NCBI GenBank assembly: GCA_002480565.1
Contig: DLCK01000059.1
Span: 1 to 64,000, forward strand
Source: Phycisphaerales bacterium UBA7800
GTDB taxonomy: Bacteria; Planctomycetota; Phycisphaerae; Phycisphaerales; Phycisphaeraceae
Length of the DNA: 64,000 nt
Direction: 5' to 3'
Part shown: positions 36,834 to 45,689 of the stretch, piece by piece
How positions within the stretch are numbered: the first letter of the stretch is position 1
Layout of the letters: each line of letters begins with the position of its first letter
Program-made: the position numbers and the translations under genes
Notes under the pieces: model-generated
Databases searched by the model: none
Told to the model about the DNA's origin: nothing
What the model saw: the letters and a program-made list of their open reading frames with translations, nothing else

Positions 36834-37895
36834 ATGCGTTCATTTGATGATTTTTCAATTGCTACTGAAATGGATATTTTTTCGGATCGCCTATTGGCCG
36901 CACCGGTTAACGGGGGTTTTGCCATGGATGGGCATTGGGTATGGTGCGGTTCTGCCATTCGTGGAGACGATGGTCGGTATCATCTTTTTGCGTCGGTCTG
37001 GTCGCAGTCGCTCCCGTTTTGGCCGTGTTGGGTAACCAATTCACGTATTGTGCGCGCTTCGGCCGATCAACCTCAGGGGCCATACGTGTTTGAAGAAACG
37101 GTCTTGCCTGCACGTGATCCATCATTCTGGGACGGGCGTATGACGCATAACCCGTCAATCCATCGGGCATCGGATGGAACCTATCTGTTGTTTTACACGG
37201 GAAGCACCTATGACGCACCGGTTCCAACTGCAGAAGATCCAGGGCAATGGGGCGATGCACGAGCAGCACTGGCACGTGCCAATCAGCGTGTTGGTTTGGC
37301 GACCGCTCCATCGATTAATGGCCCTTGGCAACGACGCGATGAAGCCATTATTCAACCAAGACCGGGTAAATGGGATGGCTTGATGTCGACCAATCCGGCG
37401 CCGTGTGTGTTGCCTGACGATTCGATTCTGCTGGTTTACAAATCTACAGCCAACCAGACTGATCTGCTGCGTTTGGGAGTGAGTAAGGCCGAGCATTACA
37501 ACGCAGACTTTAAACGGTTGTCCGATGAATCGATTCTGAATTTCGATCAAACCAACGACCACGTGGAAGACCCATACGTCTGGTACGATGGCAATCAGTT
37601 CCAGCTGATCATGAAAGACATGGAAGGCGGTATCTGCGGCGAACAATACGGCGGTATTCATGCCTGTTCACCCGATGGTATTCACTGGCGCCTTGCTGAT
37701 CTCCCCATGGCATACAGTCGAACCGTGAAGTGGGATAATGGGTCGACTACCCGGCAGGCACACTTTGAACGTCCTCAACTATTGATTGAAAATGGGCGAC
37801 CAACCTACCTGTTTGCAGCAACCAGTGATGCAAACAGTGAAACAGACTATCTCACAATCACCCGAACCTGGACGATGGTAATTCCCTTGGCTTGA
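36834..37895 (+). CDS. Five-bladed beta-propeller glycosidase-like protein (GH43/GH117 type)
   Basis: 353 residues from the ATG at 36834, 18 nt after the previous stop. There is no signal peptide. The sequence shows propeller repeats: GHWVWCGSAIRGDDGRYHLF, RMTHNPSIHRASDGTYLLFY, STNPAPCVLPDDSILLVYK and VEDPYVWYDGNQFQLIMKD. Acidic residues at NPSI/ED/FERPQ positions fit clan-F-like propellers that hydrolyse arabinosides or anhydro-sugars. I cannot choose the family. It is likely cytoplasmic and completes the degradation begun by the secreted glycosidase before it. Confidence 0.75.
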   Translation: MRSFDDFSIATEMDIFSDRLLAAPVNGGFAMDGHWVWCGSAIRGDDGRYHLFASVWSQSLPFWPCWVTNSRIVRASADQPQGPYVFEETVLPARDPSFWDGRMTHNPSIHRASDGTYLLFYTGSTYDAPVPTAEDPGQWGDARAALARANQRVGLATAPSINGPWQRRDEAIIQPRPGKWDGLMSTNPAPCVLPDDSILLVYKSTANQTDLLRLGVSKAEHYNADFKRLSDESILNFDQTNDHVEDPYVWYDGNQFQLIMKDMEGGICGEQYGGIHACSPDGIHWRLADLPMAYSRTVKWDNGSTTRQAHFERPQLLIENGRPTYLFAATSDANSETDYLTITRTWTMVIPLA

Positions 37896-38008
37896 GTTCA
37901 GGTGGAGCTACTTGAACACATTTAATGGAATACTTCGTTGGTGATAGGTATGTCTTGTGCTGTTGTTCTATATGCAACTTGCGGTCAATGTCAGAAATGA
38001 AGCATTGA

Positions 38009-38143
38009 ACGCTAATCGGTGACGATTCGATTAGGCCCAAGACCAGCGGGATTATCGAGAGTATGGACGAGCAGCAACTCGGCAGACTCGAACGTATTAT
38101 CACTCACTTGTCCAAACGATCAGGCGCAACAACGGCGCAATAA
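38009..38143 (+). pseudogene. Short open stretch, possible gene-tail remnant
   Basis: 44 codons without an upstream start before a stop near 38006. The region ESMDEQQLGRLERIITHLSK and the tail RSGATTAQ look like the helical C-terminus of a real protein, but nothing upstream extends it. It may be the 3' end left by a deletion. A 26-codon ATG-started ORF from 38063 is the alternative. The surrounding 37896-38169 has no other gene. Confidence 0.25.
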
Positions 38144-38169
38144 TGACACAATACGATATTCAGAAAAAG

Positions 38170-38206
38170 AACAAGCCCCGTAAGTCGTTGACCTACGGGG
38201 CTTGTT
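38170..38206 (-). terminator. Terminator after tRNA-Arg
   Basis: A perfect 13-bp stem (AACAAGCCCCGTA / TACGGGGCTTGTT) with an 11-nt loop, followed on the minus strand by a TTCTTTTTCT tail. It starts only 5 nt after the 3' end of the tRNA gene, so it is its Rho-independent terminator. Confidence 0.85.
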
Positions 38207-38210
38207 GATG

Positions 38211-38284
<74 letters not shown>

Positions 38285-38503
38285 ATGATTCGCGACAGTT
38301 TAGCAGATGCAAAGAATCCGTGCGATAGGCGGGTTGTACACTCGATTTAATTTGTACGCCCTGCTTAAAATGTGATTTAACCTGCACCGGTTTTGCAGCA
38401 TAAGTAATAACATCCAAACGCAATATTGACATACGGTGTTTCAAAGCGTTCAAACAGGTTTGCTGAGATAATTTTCGTTGTAAAGGTATTGAGGCTTGCG
38501 GGC

Positions 38504-39046
38504 TCAGGTGGTGCGACGCCAGCGTTTTTGTGAGTTGCTGACTTGTGTACCACCGACTTCCAGTTCGATTTCCTCAGAGCTGCTTTGTTTCTTGCTTGGC
38601 GAGGGTGGTTTGAACAGGGGGTCTATGAAAACGTCATTGTCTTCAACATCCTGTTGCGTCTTTGCATGGTCGGCTTTGAACAGGGCGATTGCATAGCTCA
38701 CGAGCAGGACAATGGTGAAAATGATCCACATATCCATCTGAAACAAGGTGCTGTTGGGATGGTTCGTGTAGTTGTCACCCAGGACGATAATCAAGAAGTA
38801 GTACAGACCGATGAGCAGGGTGCTACCAAATGCCAGCAAGTACCGGAGCATATGGCTCAGGGCACGGACCGGGGTCACACTCAGAGAGATACAGGCCAAA
38901 GCAAAGCAGATGGGTTCAATGAGTGTCTGGGCATCGACACCGGTTGATGCACTGTGCTTTGCCATGACACTCATGACGCTGATAAGCAGAAATACAAGGC
39001 AAAATGCCATGCTGGTCAACCATAGGATCATTTGTAATGTTTTCAC
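38504..39046 (-). CDS. Four-helix membrane protein of unknown function
   Basis: 180 residues with four hydrophobic segments (about 6-27, 45-65, 72-92, 107-125). A charged cytoplasmic C-terminal tail (about 126-180) is rich in Asp/Glu/Lys/Ser. No recognised family. It is isolated, with an AT-rich spacer to its upstream side, and convergent with nothing nearby. Confidence 0.75.
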   Translation of the reverse strand: MKTLQMILWLTSMAFCLVFLLISVMSVMAKHSASTGVDAQTLIEPICFALACISLSVTPVRALSHMLRYLLAFGSTLLIGLYYFLIIVLGDNYTNHPNSTLFQMDMWIIFTIVLLVSYAIALFKADHAKTQQDVEDNDVFIDPLFKPPSPSKKQSSSEEIELEVGGTQVSNSQKRWRRTT

Positions 39047-39409
39047 CTGTTTCCCCCAGCAAAAACATGATCTGTCGGCACTGTCATGATCAAGAGCATT
39101 TTATATCGCCTTCCCCGGAAAAAATTGATGGTCTTCTCAACATTAAGCTTCACTGAATTTTGACATGGTTATTGATGCCATGACGTACTATTAACAGATG
39201 CACATTATAGAAGTGTATTCATAATTTGCATGCATTCAAGCTCAGAGAGTCCGAAAGTTCCTTTATGCCGGTTTAGAGACAGACAATGCAGTATTTAAGC
39301 GGTTTATGCGTATTGAGCCAGTTATATAGGGGTAGACGCAGTCGTAGCACAAGCTACACGAAGGTTTGGCTGAACAGGCAAAACTGGCTGTGGTTCTGTG
39401 GTGGACTTG
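39047..39409. other. 363-bp intergenic region, no gene seen
   Basis: No open frame with a ribosome site and no RNA-like structure was found between the two membrane-protein genes. It probably contains the promoter of the 39046 gene. Nothing else is recognisable. Confidence 0.4.
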
Positions 39410-40279
39410 TTAGATGGTGTTGGCAGCTACCTTGGGTACGTTAAACCAGTGTTTACCCATGTTGTCGCCATCGATGATCAGTTCAATACGATGTTCGGAA
39501 TAATCCTTGCCTGCATAAATGAGCATCAATGCTGGGATCAGTGTCCAGAGCATGACTGATCCGCTGAGCATCATGCCGGTGTAGCTGCCACTGAGATAGT
39601 ACTGGGACGTGAAGCCGACCACATGAATCTGAACCACTGCGGAAATCCCAAGGCAAATCGCAGCACCAATGAAAATGCAGTAGGTCATACCAGCAAGTTG
39701 CATATAACGATCACCACGTCGGAAGCTGCTTTGTAGGATCAGCGACCATGCAGTCCATGCGACCAGCACGGTGATCCATAGCACCATTGTTTGTGGGAAC
39801 CAGATACAGCCCATGGAGTGATACGCTTCGCCGGGTAAAAATTCCCAGAGTCCTGCTAATTGCACCATGGAAGTCATCACGCTGACGGTGAGTAATGCAA
39901 TGGGGAACGCAGCCATGACATAGACATAAGATTGGGCGGGTGTCCGGTGGATCAGGTGTCGGTGCCAATGGCGTCCTGGTTCAAGGAACAGGAATTGGGT
40001 CATGAAGAAAACCCCAAGGCCCCATAGCGTGATCATCCAATGCGCTTCAAGCGTTTCAGGATACACGCCCATCGCCCCACGGATACCATGCTCGGTCATT
40101 GGCCAAAAGCCATACCAGATCGACAGATATTTGAGCATGAACGCGCCGATAGGGTACCGAATAATCAAATCAGCCATCAACAGCCATATGACCGCAGTCA
40201 TCAACAACACAAGTCCTGTGAATAAGATCTTGCGGAGATGGTACAAAATGGCAAGTGTCATCGGCATCGGTGTTCTCAT
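39410..40279 (-). CDS. Multi-pass membrane protein of unknown function
   Basis: 289 residues from the ATG at 40279. The frame extends to 40318, but the region before has no support. About seven hydrophobic helices are visible. A loop with LEPGRHWHRHLIHR resembles SPHRNWHRDLATR in the membrane protein at 41204-42025, so the two appear paralogous. No catalytic motif is visible. It is last in a minus-strand group with RdgB and two membrane proteins. Confidence 0.75.
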   Translation of the reverse strand: MRTPMPMTLAILYHLRKILFTGLVLLMTAVIWLLMADLIIRYPIGAFMLKYLSIWYGFWPMTEHGIRGAMGVYPETLEAHWMITLWGLGVFFMTQFLFLEPGRHWHRHLIHRTPAQSYVYVMAAFPIALLTVSVMTSMVQLAGLWEFLPGEAYHSMGCIWFPQTMVLWITVLVAWTAWSLILQSSFRRGDRYMQLAGMTYCIFIGAAICLGISAVVQIHVVGFTSQYYLSGSYTGMMLSGSVMLWTLIPALMLIYAGKDYSEHRIELIIDGDNMGKHWFNVPKVAANTI

Positions 40280-40361
40280 TATGGTCTGAGTCACCGTGGA
40301 TGACAAGATAAAAATCACCCGTGTTAGTCAATTTTCGACTTGGATTGTGTAAAAGAATGGT

Positions 40362-40973
40362 TTATATGGTTTGATCGGCGAGTTGCAATAGAGGCAGCCA
40401 TGTCTTGAGCTGTTTAACGAACACGGCTTGACGTTGAGCAATCATGTCATCATCACCAACCATCAATGCAGTCATTGGCGAGCCAGATGTCATCGGACGC
40501 AACGGCTTGTCTGCGATCACAAATGGAGATTCGAGCAATAGCGTGTGAACCTGTTTGTCACCTGTTGCCAAGGCCCAACCTACGACAAATCGGCCAGTCC
40601 GTTTTTCGCTTGGCACATCCTTTAACCGCATCAGCAAATAGTCCATCCAATCTTCATCGCTGACCGAATCACCAAGCTTGCCACCCCATCGCCTTGCCTG
40701 GACACCTGGTTCGTCGTTTAACGCATCAAAGCAAATCCCCACATCATGTGCAAAGACATGCGGGTGATTTTCCGACTGGTAATGTGCTGCTTTGATCGCT
40801 GCATTTTCTGTGACTGTCGCTGCGTCTTCGACAGGTTGATCCAATGGTAAATTCGAAGCTTCAGATAAATCGTAAACCGCCAACCCCATCTGATCCAAAA
40901 TCGGGCGATAGATCAATTGCTTGGTCGGATTACCGCTGGCAAAGAGCAGGGCAGGGCGGGAGTCATTTGGCAT
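40362..40973 (-). CDS. rdgB: RdgB/HAM1-type non-canonical purine NTP pyrophosphatase
   Basis: 203 residues. The N-terminus LLFASGNPTKQLIYRPIL matches the SGNxxK phosphate-binding start of the HAM1/RdgB family. HDVGICFDALNDEPGVQARR aligns with the EDSGL...GAPGVYSAR motif, although two residues of the usual EDSGL differ. It removes ITP/XTP from the nucleotide pool, preventing mutagenic incorporation. It overlaps the upstream small membrane gene by 11 nt. The C-terminal half lacks some of the usual conserved residues, so specificity is not certain. Confidence 0.75.
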   Translation of the reverse strand: MPNDSRPALLFASGNPTKQLIYRPILDQMGLAVYDLSEASNLPLDQPVEDAATVTENAAIKAAHYQSENHPHVFAHDVGICFDALNDEPGVQARRWGGKLGDSVSDEDWMDYLLMRLKDVPSEKRTGRFVVGWALATGDKQVHTLLLESPFVIADKPLRPMTSGSPMTALMVGDDDMIAQRQAVFVKQLKTWLPLLQLADQTI

Positions 40974-41196
40974 GGCGTGATGTGTAATTTTGCCGAGAAG
41001 TACTTTTAATCATTGACAACAACCATGTCAAAATCGGAAAAATGCCAATGATCATACAGCCAATTGTGTAATACATTACGTGAGGTTCGTTGGGATTTTT
41101 TAGAAGCATTCCATAGCCGATGGTTAGCCATGTAGTGGTCCAGATGAAAATCCCAAAGATGGTGAGTAAATCCAATGCGCAAAATTTTCTGGACAT
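40963..41196 (-). CDS. Small two-helix membrane protein
   Basis: 77 residues from the ATG at 41196, which has GCAGGAGTAAG upstream with AGGAG about 10 nt before. The frame also extends to a TTG at 41217. Two hydrophobic segments (about 9-30 and 41-60) and a basic C-terminus (STSRQNYTSRHAK) are present. It overlaps the RdgB-like start by 11 nt and follows the 41204 membrane gene by 7 nt, so all three are likely co-transcribed. The function is unknown. Confidence 0.7.
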   Translation of the reverse strand: MSRKFCALDLLTIFGIFIWTTTWLTIGYGMLLKNPNEPHVMYYTIGCMIIGIFPILTWLLSMIKSTSRQNYTSRHAK

Positions 41197-41203
41197 TATT
41201 TGC

Positions 41204-42025
41204 TTACTCCTGCTCAATCACATGCCCACATTCCGGGCATGTCCCGTCACCAAGCTCCAACGATCCTTGCAGGTCATAGCCACAGTGCATGCACCGGGCA
41301 TTGGCAAAGCGATAATAAGGGCGAATCCCAAACAGCAGCACAACGCTTGTCCCCATCGCCCAGAGCAATACGCTGATCTGCATCATCTGTGCAGCGGTGA
41401 AAGCAGGAACCGCCCAGACCTGTTGACCGGTTGTGGGATAAGCCAGTTTTGCTATCAAGTTCGTCCCCACCGGCCCGACAAGTAACCCGACACTCAAGAT
41501 CACAATCAGCATCCGATAGTTGAGGTACAACACTTTATTAGGTCGGCTGTGCAAAGTCTCAATGATGTGACCCCAAATGAAACTCAGCAGCACAATCCCT
41601 GCCAAGCGTGGTAACGGTGCAATCGGCACAAGCATGTCCGGCTTTAAATCAACGCTGTAAACAAGCACATCCCGATAGACCAGTCCAACTTCCAACAGGC
41701 TCAGATTCAACACGCCTGCTGCAATCGACGAAGCAAAGAGCATCCGCTTAGACAGTGTCCCGCGAGTTGCCAGATCACGATGCCAATTGCGATGGGGGGA
41801 TAAGGTTGCCAACGGTGCAAGCAGAAGGAACGTGGTATACCCAATCCACGTATGCTTGATCATACCCGGCGTTTCAGGGAACCAGAGCTTCAGCGAAAAA
41901 CTTTCCCAGCCCGAGGCATAATACAACGGTACAAACAACACACCACACCAAACACCAAGCACGGTCAGCCATCCCAAAAGAAACGGCCACCGCAGCATAT
42001 GTGCAAAATCAACGTGCTTTTCCAT
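41204..42025 (-). CDS. Multi-pass membrane protein with C-terminal zinc ribbon
   Basis: 273 residues from the ATG at 42025 (in-frame TTG at 42031 is weaker). Seven to eight hydrophobic segments are present, with a loop SPHRNWHRDLATR shared with the 39410 protein. The C-terminal CMHCGYDLQGSLELGDGTCP followed by ECG is a planctomycete-type zinc ribbon common at the tail of membrane proteins. No catalytic site is visible. It heads the small minus-strand operon of membrane proteins and the RdgB-like enzyme. Confidence 0.8.
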   Translation of the reverse strand: MEKHVDFAHMLRWPFLLGWLTVLGVWCGVLFVPLYYASGWESFSLKLWFPETPGMIKHTWIGYTTFLLLAPLATLSPHRNWHRDLATRGTLSKRMLFASSIAAGVLNLSLLEVGLVYRDVLVYSVDLKPDMLVPIAPLPRLAGIVLLSFIWGHIIETLHSRPNKVLYLNYRMLIVILSVGLLVGPVGTNLIAKLAYPTTGQQVWAVPAFTAAQMMQISVLLWAMGTSVVLLFGIRPYYRFANARCMHCGYDLQGSLELGDGTCPECGHVIEQE

Positions 42026-42175
42026 CGACAAAGTGGCGTGTCCTTTCGACTTCGATCAGGCCATCAACCAACAGGTGACAGACCATAAGCAAAGGCATTG
42101 TAACCAATTGACAAGGCTTGTCTGCTCCAATAGGCCGATTCAATTGAGGTCTTCGTAAAATCAGGATCTATTTTT

Positions 42176-42316
42176 CACCGCCAGACGCCAAGAACCCAAA
42201 GAGGATAAACCAAGTTTAAACCACATATCCACAAGACACAGAATCGCAAAAAACCTTAATTCAAATTGATTATTGGCATTCTCTTCTGATCTTGGCGTTC
42301 TTGACGCCTTGGCGGT
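42176..42316. repeat. Imperfect inverted repeat CCGCCAAGGCGT...CGCCAAGA type
   Basis: Left arm 42176-42203 (CACCGCCAGACGCCAAGAAC...) and right arm 42291-42316 (CTTGGCGTTCTTGACGCC...) are imperfect reverse complements, with about 87 bp between. They match the widespread bacterial dispersed CCGCCAAGAACGCCAAGA repeat text. It lies in the 400-bp gap upstream of nuoD, where no gene is visible. Confidence 0.6.
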
Positions 42317-42387
42317 AAAAAAAAGAATTGGTTTTTTCAAAAGTCTCCAACAGCCTTGCCAACAACCAGCCATTGAATTAACCCCAT

Positions 42388-42417
42388 TTGGCACACCGGC
42401 TCACATGCCTCTACAAT
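42388..42417 (+). promoter_or_regulatory. Promoter-like boxes close to nuoD start
   Basis: TTGGCA (42388-42393), 18 nt, then TACAAT (42412-42417). The nuoD ATG is at 42427, about 10 nt past the -10 box, and has no Shine-Dalgarno, which predicts a very short leader. Confidence 0.45.
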
Positions 42418-42426
42418 AATACGACT

Positions 42427-43632
42427 ATGACCACCACAGATACCCACCAGACCGAATTTCTCATCGCTACCCCAGACGGCGTCGGCCCCGTTGCAGGCGA
42501 CGGCAAGCAAGTCGACGTCCGCACAGAGGAAATGCTCGTCAACATGGGCCCGCAACATCCATCAACACATGGCGTGTTGCGCATCGTCCTGCGAACCGAT
42601 GGCGAGATGGTTCTCGAAGCTGTCCCGCATATTGGGTATCTGCATCGCTGTGCTGAAAAGATCGGCGAGAACGTGGCCTACTTCCAGTACGTCCCATACA
42701 CCGACCGTATGGACTACCTGGCAGCCATGAATGAAAACTGGACTTGGTGTCATGCTGTCGAAAAACTTGCAGGCTTGGAACTGCCTCGCCGTGCCGAGTT
42801 GATCCGCGTGCTCATTGGTGAGCTTGGTCGTATCGGTTCTCACCTGGTGAGTTTCGGGACTTATGGTTTGGACATTGGTGCCTTTACGCCGTTCCTCTAT
42901 GCCTTTCGTGAACGTGAGTATGTGTTGGATCTTTTCGAAATGCTCTGCGGTGCCCGTCTGACCTACAGCTTCTTTACCATTGGCGGTACGACTTATGACC
43001 TGCCTGAGAATTATCTCGACAAGGTTACCGAGTTCATGGACTACTTTGAACCCAAAATCAAAGAGTACAACGACCTGCTGACCTACAACAAAATTTTCAT
43101 CAAGCGCACCGCAGACGTCGGCGTGCTGAGTCCTGAAATTTGTACCCAGTATGCCATCACCGGCCCGGTCCTGCGTGGCAGTGGTATTGCCTACGATCTC
43201 CGCCGCGATCTGCCTTACGGCCTGTATGACGAATTCGACTTTGATGTCATCGTCGGTGACGGTGAAATGGGCACGCTCGGCGACTGTTGGGATCGTTACA
43301 TGGTCCGCATGAAGGAGATGGTCGAAAGCTGCAAGATCGTCCGCCAGGCCATCGCCAAGCTCAAGGATGCCACCGGCGATTACCGTCTGAAGGTTGGCCG
43401 AAACTTCAAACCTGCCGATGGTGAAATCTACGTCGAAACCGAAAACCCCCGTGGCGTTCTGGGCTTCTATCTCGAATCCCAGGGCGGCCCCATGCCATAC
43501 CGCGCCAAAGCCCGTGCCGCGACATTCTGCAACTTATCCGTCACCGAAGAAGTCTGCAAAGACGTCCTCTTATCCGACGTCCCTGCCATCATCGGCTCCA
43601 TCGATATCGTCATGGGACAAGTGGATCGGTAA
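42427..43632 (+). CDS. nuoD: NADH-quinone oxidoreductase subunit D
   Basis: 401 residues from the ATG at 42427. The frame opens at 42388, but homology begins after residue about 30. It carries NMGPQHPSTHGVLRIVLRTD, HIGYLHRCAEKIGEN, GAFTPFLYAFREREYVLDLF, PEICTQYAITGPVLRGSGIA and the C-terminal CNLSVTEEVCKDVLLSDVPA followed by IIGSIDIVMGQVDR, all typical NuoD/49-kDa signatures. The conserved residues near the quinone site are present. It is part of respiratory complex I in the cytoplasmic arm. No other nuo gene is in the window. Confidence 0.97.
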   Translation: MTTTDTHQTEFLIATPDGVGPVAGDGKQVDVRTEEMLVNMGPQHPSTHGVLRIVLRTDGEMVLEAVPHIGYLHRCAEKIGENVAYFQYVPYTDRMDYLAAMNENWTWCHAVEKLAGLELPRRAELIRVLIGELGRIGSHLVSFGTYGLDIGAFTPFLYAFREREYVLDLFEMLCGARLTYSFFTIGGTTYDLPENYLDKVTEFMDYFEPKIKEYNDLLTYNKIFIKRTADVGVLSPEICTQYAITGPVLRGSGIAYDLRRDLPYGLYDEFDFDVIVGDGEMGTLGDCWDRYMVRMKEMVESCKIVRQAIAKLKDATGDYRLKVGRNFKPADGEIYVETENPRGVLGFYLESQGGPMPYRAKARAATFCNLSVTEEVCKDVLLSDVPAIIGSIDIVMGQVDR

Positions 43633-43681
43633 GGTGTGTTTAACTGATTAACAAAACGCAGCAAGAGGGGGATGTGCTGCA

Positions 43682-44230
43682 ATGAAGATATATCAGCTTG
43701 ATGAAAATCAAATACACCAGCTTCGACAATGCGAAGTTGTGAATTGGCACAACGAATTAATGATATTGGCTCAAGTTCATCTTATTGATGGGCGTATAGA
43801 GCCAGCTGTATTTACCTGTGCAGTTTCTTCTGAACCCACCACATCTAATTCAAATTTTTTGAATGATTTGCCACCGAGTATGTTACGCTTTCAAAGAAAC
43901 CGCCGTGAGTTAGTTGTTTTTGAGCATCCACTGATATTGCCTAGTTCAACAAGCCTTCCGTTTGATATTTTTCAGCAAGTCCAGATGGGTGATTATTCCG
44001 CAGGGCCATGGACTGATTACAATCGTTTCGGATTAAAAATAACGGGGCATGATGAAATGGCTTGTACGGTGAATTCATGTGATCGGTATATTTTTGTGAA
44101 GTATCCAGAGGGAATCTCAAGCTCAATGATTCAAGCTGTTGTTCCATATCCACAAAATGCAAAAGAATTGTCCTCAATATCACCTTGCCATTTCGAAGTC
44201 TGTGAGACATCTTGGGAACAATTAGATTGA
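43682..44230 (+). CDS. Hypothetical protein
   Basis: 182 residues in a frame with an ATG but no clear Shine-Dalgarno. Composition is AT-rich compared with nuoD. It contains RNRRELVVFEHPLILPSST and a short Trp-containing segment (GPWTDYNRFG). No signal peptide, membrane helix or known motif is visible. It is between nuoD and an SDR protein and is probably a real gene because the frame is long and starts cleanly, but it is unassigned. Confidence 0.6.
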   Translation: MKIYQLDENQIHQLRQCEVVNWHNELMILAQVHLIDGRIEPAVFTCAVSSEPTTSNSNFLNDLPPSMLRFQRNRRELVVFEHPLILPSSTSLPFDIFQQVQMGDYSAGPWTDYNRFGLKITGHDEMACTVNSCDRYIFVKYPEGISSSMIQAVVPYPQNAKELSSISPCHFEVCETSWEQLD

Positions 44231-44252
44231 ATTAGTTGGTTGGAACCAAATC

Positions 44253-45188
44253 TTGAACACTCCTCAAAACATCCTCATCCTCGGCGGCAGCGGTTTTCTC
44301 AGTGGCACGATTGCACGCCTTGCAGCTGAGCTAGGCCATCATGTGACTATCGTCACCCGTGGCAATAAACCGATTCCTCAAGGTGTGACGGCATTGCAGG
44401 TTGACCGCAGTGATCGAGCAGCGTTTGCCAAATTGATCCAGCAGCAGAAAACCACATGGGATCTTGTGGTCGATGCGATAGCATTTAATCCTGAAGATGC
44501 TCAGCAGGATGTGGAAGTCTTTGCTGGCCAAACCAAACGCTTCGTGCTGGTGTCCACGGACTTTGTTTACGATCCGAATCATCGCAACATTCCACAAACC
44601 GAAACTGATGCGCATTACACCACCGAAGGCTACGGTGGGAAAAAGCGGCAGGCAGAATTAATCCTTGAACAGGCTGATACAGCTATGCTGCCTTGGACAG
44701 TTCTGCGACCATCGCACATCTTTGGCCCCGGCTCACTTTTTGGATGTATACCGTTATGCAGTCGTGATCCGCAACTCATTGAGGACATTTGCCAACACAA
44801 ACCGTTGACACTGGTTGAAGGTGGGCGTTTGCTTCAGCATCCGATTTATGCACCTGATCTGGCGATGACCATTCTCAGTGCGATGACCGATCAAAAATCC
44901 GTTGGCAAGATACTCAACATTGCTGGCCCGGATCACTTTGAATCCCATGTGTATTACAGCACGCTAGGTAAACTGCTTGATCGCGATGTCACGATCGAGT
45001 CTATCTCCGCAGCAGATTTTCTGGCAGACCATCCGGACAAGGCGCCGTTTTGCTGTGACCGGATATATGATCTGACTGCGCTTGAACAAACCGATCTATC
45101 TATTCCCAAGACATCTCTTGAAGAGGGTCTTAAGCAGATGCTTGTGAGTATCTCAAAGCCGTTCAATCCGAACGCTTCGGGATGTTGA
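44253..45188 (+). CDS. NAD(P)-dependent SDR-type epimerase/reductase
   Basis: 311 residues from a TTG at 44253, since no ATG lies near. It is atypical-SDR-like: ILILGGSGFLSGTIARLAAE is the NAD(P)-binding GGxGFxG motif, VSTDFVYDPN the catalytic Ser/Thr region, and RPSHIFGPGS the conserved substrate loop. The usual YxxxK is replaced by EGYGGKKRQAE. These proteins modify sugars or act in chaperone-like roles (CSP41 group). The product is not identifiable. Cytoplasmic. Confidence 0.8.
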   Translation: MNTPQNILILGGSGFLSGTIARLAAELGHHVTIVTRGNKPIPQGVTALQVDRSDRAAFAKLIQQQKTTWDLVVDAIAFNPEDAQQDVEVFAGQTKRFVLVSTDFVYDPNHRNIPQTETDAHYTTEGYGGKKRQAELILEQADTAMLPWTVLRPSHIFGPGSLFGCIPLCSRDPQLIEDICQHKPLTLVEGGRLLQHPIYAPDLAMTILSAMTDQKSVGKILNIAGPDHFESHVYYSTLGKLLDRDVTIESISAADFLADHPDKAPFCCDRIYDLTALEQTDLSIPKTSLEEGLKQMLVSISKPFNPNASGC

Positions 45189-45227
45189 TACTCATTTGCA
45201 TGACATGACCGCGGATCAGTGAGCAGA

Positions 45228-45689
45228 TCAGTGGTGTGTCAGGCTTGGCAAGTGTAAATGTTGCACAATGGACTTAAACTGCCCGATGATTTTCGCATGT
45301 GATTCAGGAACAGCAGCACAGCGTTTTTTGAGTCGAGTCACCGGGTTGTTGTCATGATCCACGACACGGTGTACGGATAGTTTCTGATTCATCTGAGTGA
45401 GTTCCAGAATTTCAAAAACCGAGTCGTTAACTTGAGCCAGGGTGACAGTGCCTTTGTTTTGTATGGTCTGCTCAAGTAGATGGATCAAGCCTCTGAGAAA
45501 AAGTGACGAAATGTATTCGACCTTTTTCAAATCAAGGATGATGGTAATACCCGGATGCGTTTGAGCGCATTGATTCAGATACACAAAGATAAGCCGCAGG
45601 TCCGAGCGTTTTGAGAGTTGTGTTGTCAGAAAGGTGCAACAAATCACGTTATCGTGAAAACAAACATCGACGAGAGGTTGACGTTTCAT
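45228..45689 (-). CDS. STAS-domain protein (anti-sigma factor antagonist-like)
   Basis: 153 residues. The core GITIILDLKKVEYISSLFLR with LLEQTIQNKGTVTLAQVNDS and IFELTQ-like continuation is a STAS fold resembling SpoIIAA/RsbV, with Ser-Ser at the typical phosphorylation site. The C-terminal 40 residues are basic and atypical. It likely binds an anti-sigma kinase or a related partner. AGGAGG precedes the ATG, and the start overlaps the stop of a 63-residue upstream ORF (ATGA). Confidence 0.8.
   Translation of the reverse strand: MKRQPLVDVCFHDNVICCTFLTTQLSKRSDLRLIFVYLNQCAQTHPGITIILDLKKVEYISSLFLRGLIHLLEQTIQNKGTVTLAQVNDSVFEILELTQMNQKLSVHRVVDHDNNPVTRLKKRCAAVPESHAKIIGQFKSIVQHLHLPSLTHH

Noticed and set aside
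42161..42394. Minus-strand open frame across the inverted repeat before nuoD
   Set aside because: It only reads through the repeat arms and lacks a ribosome site and conserved features.
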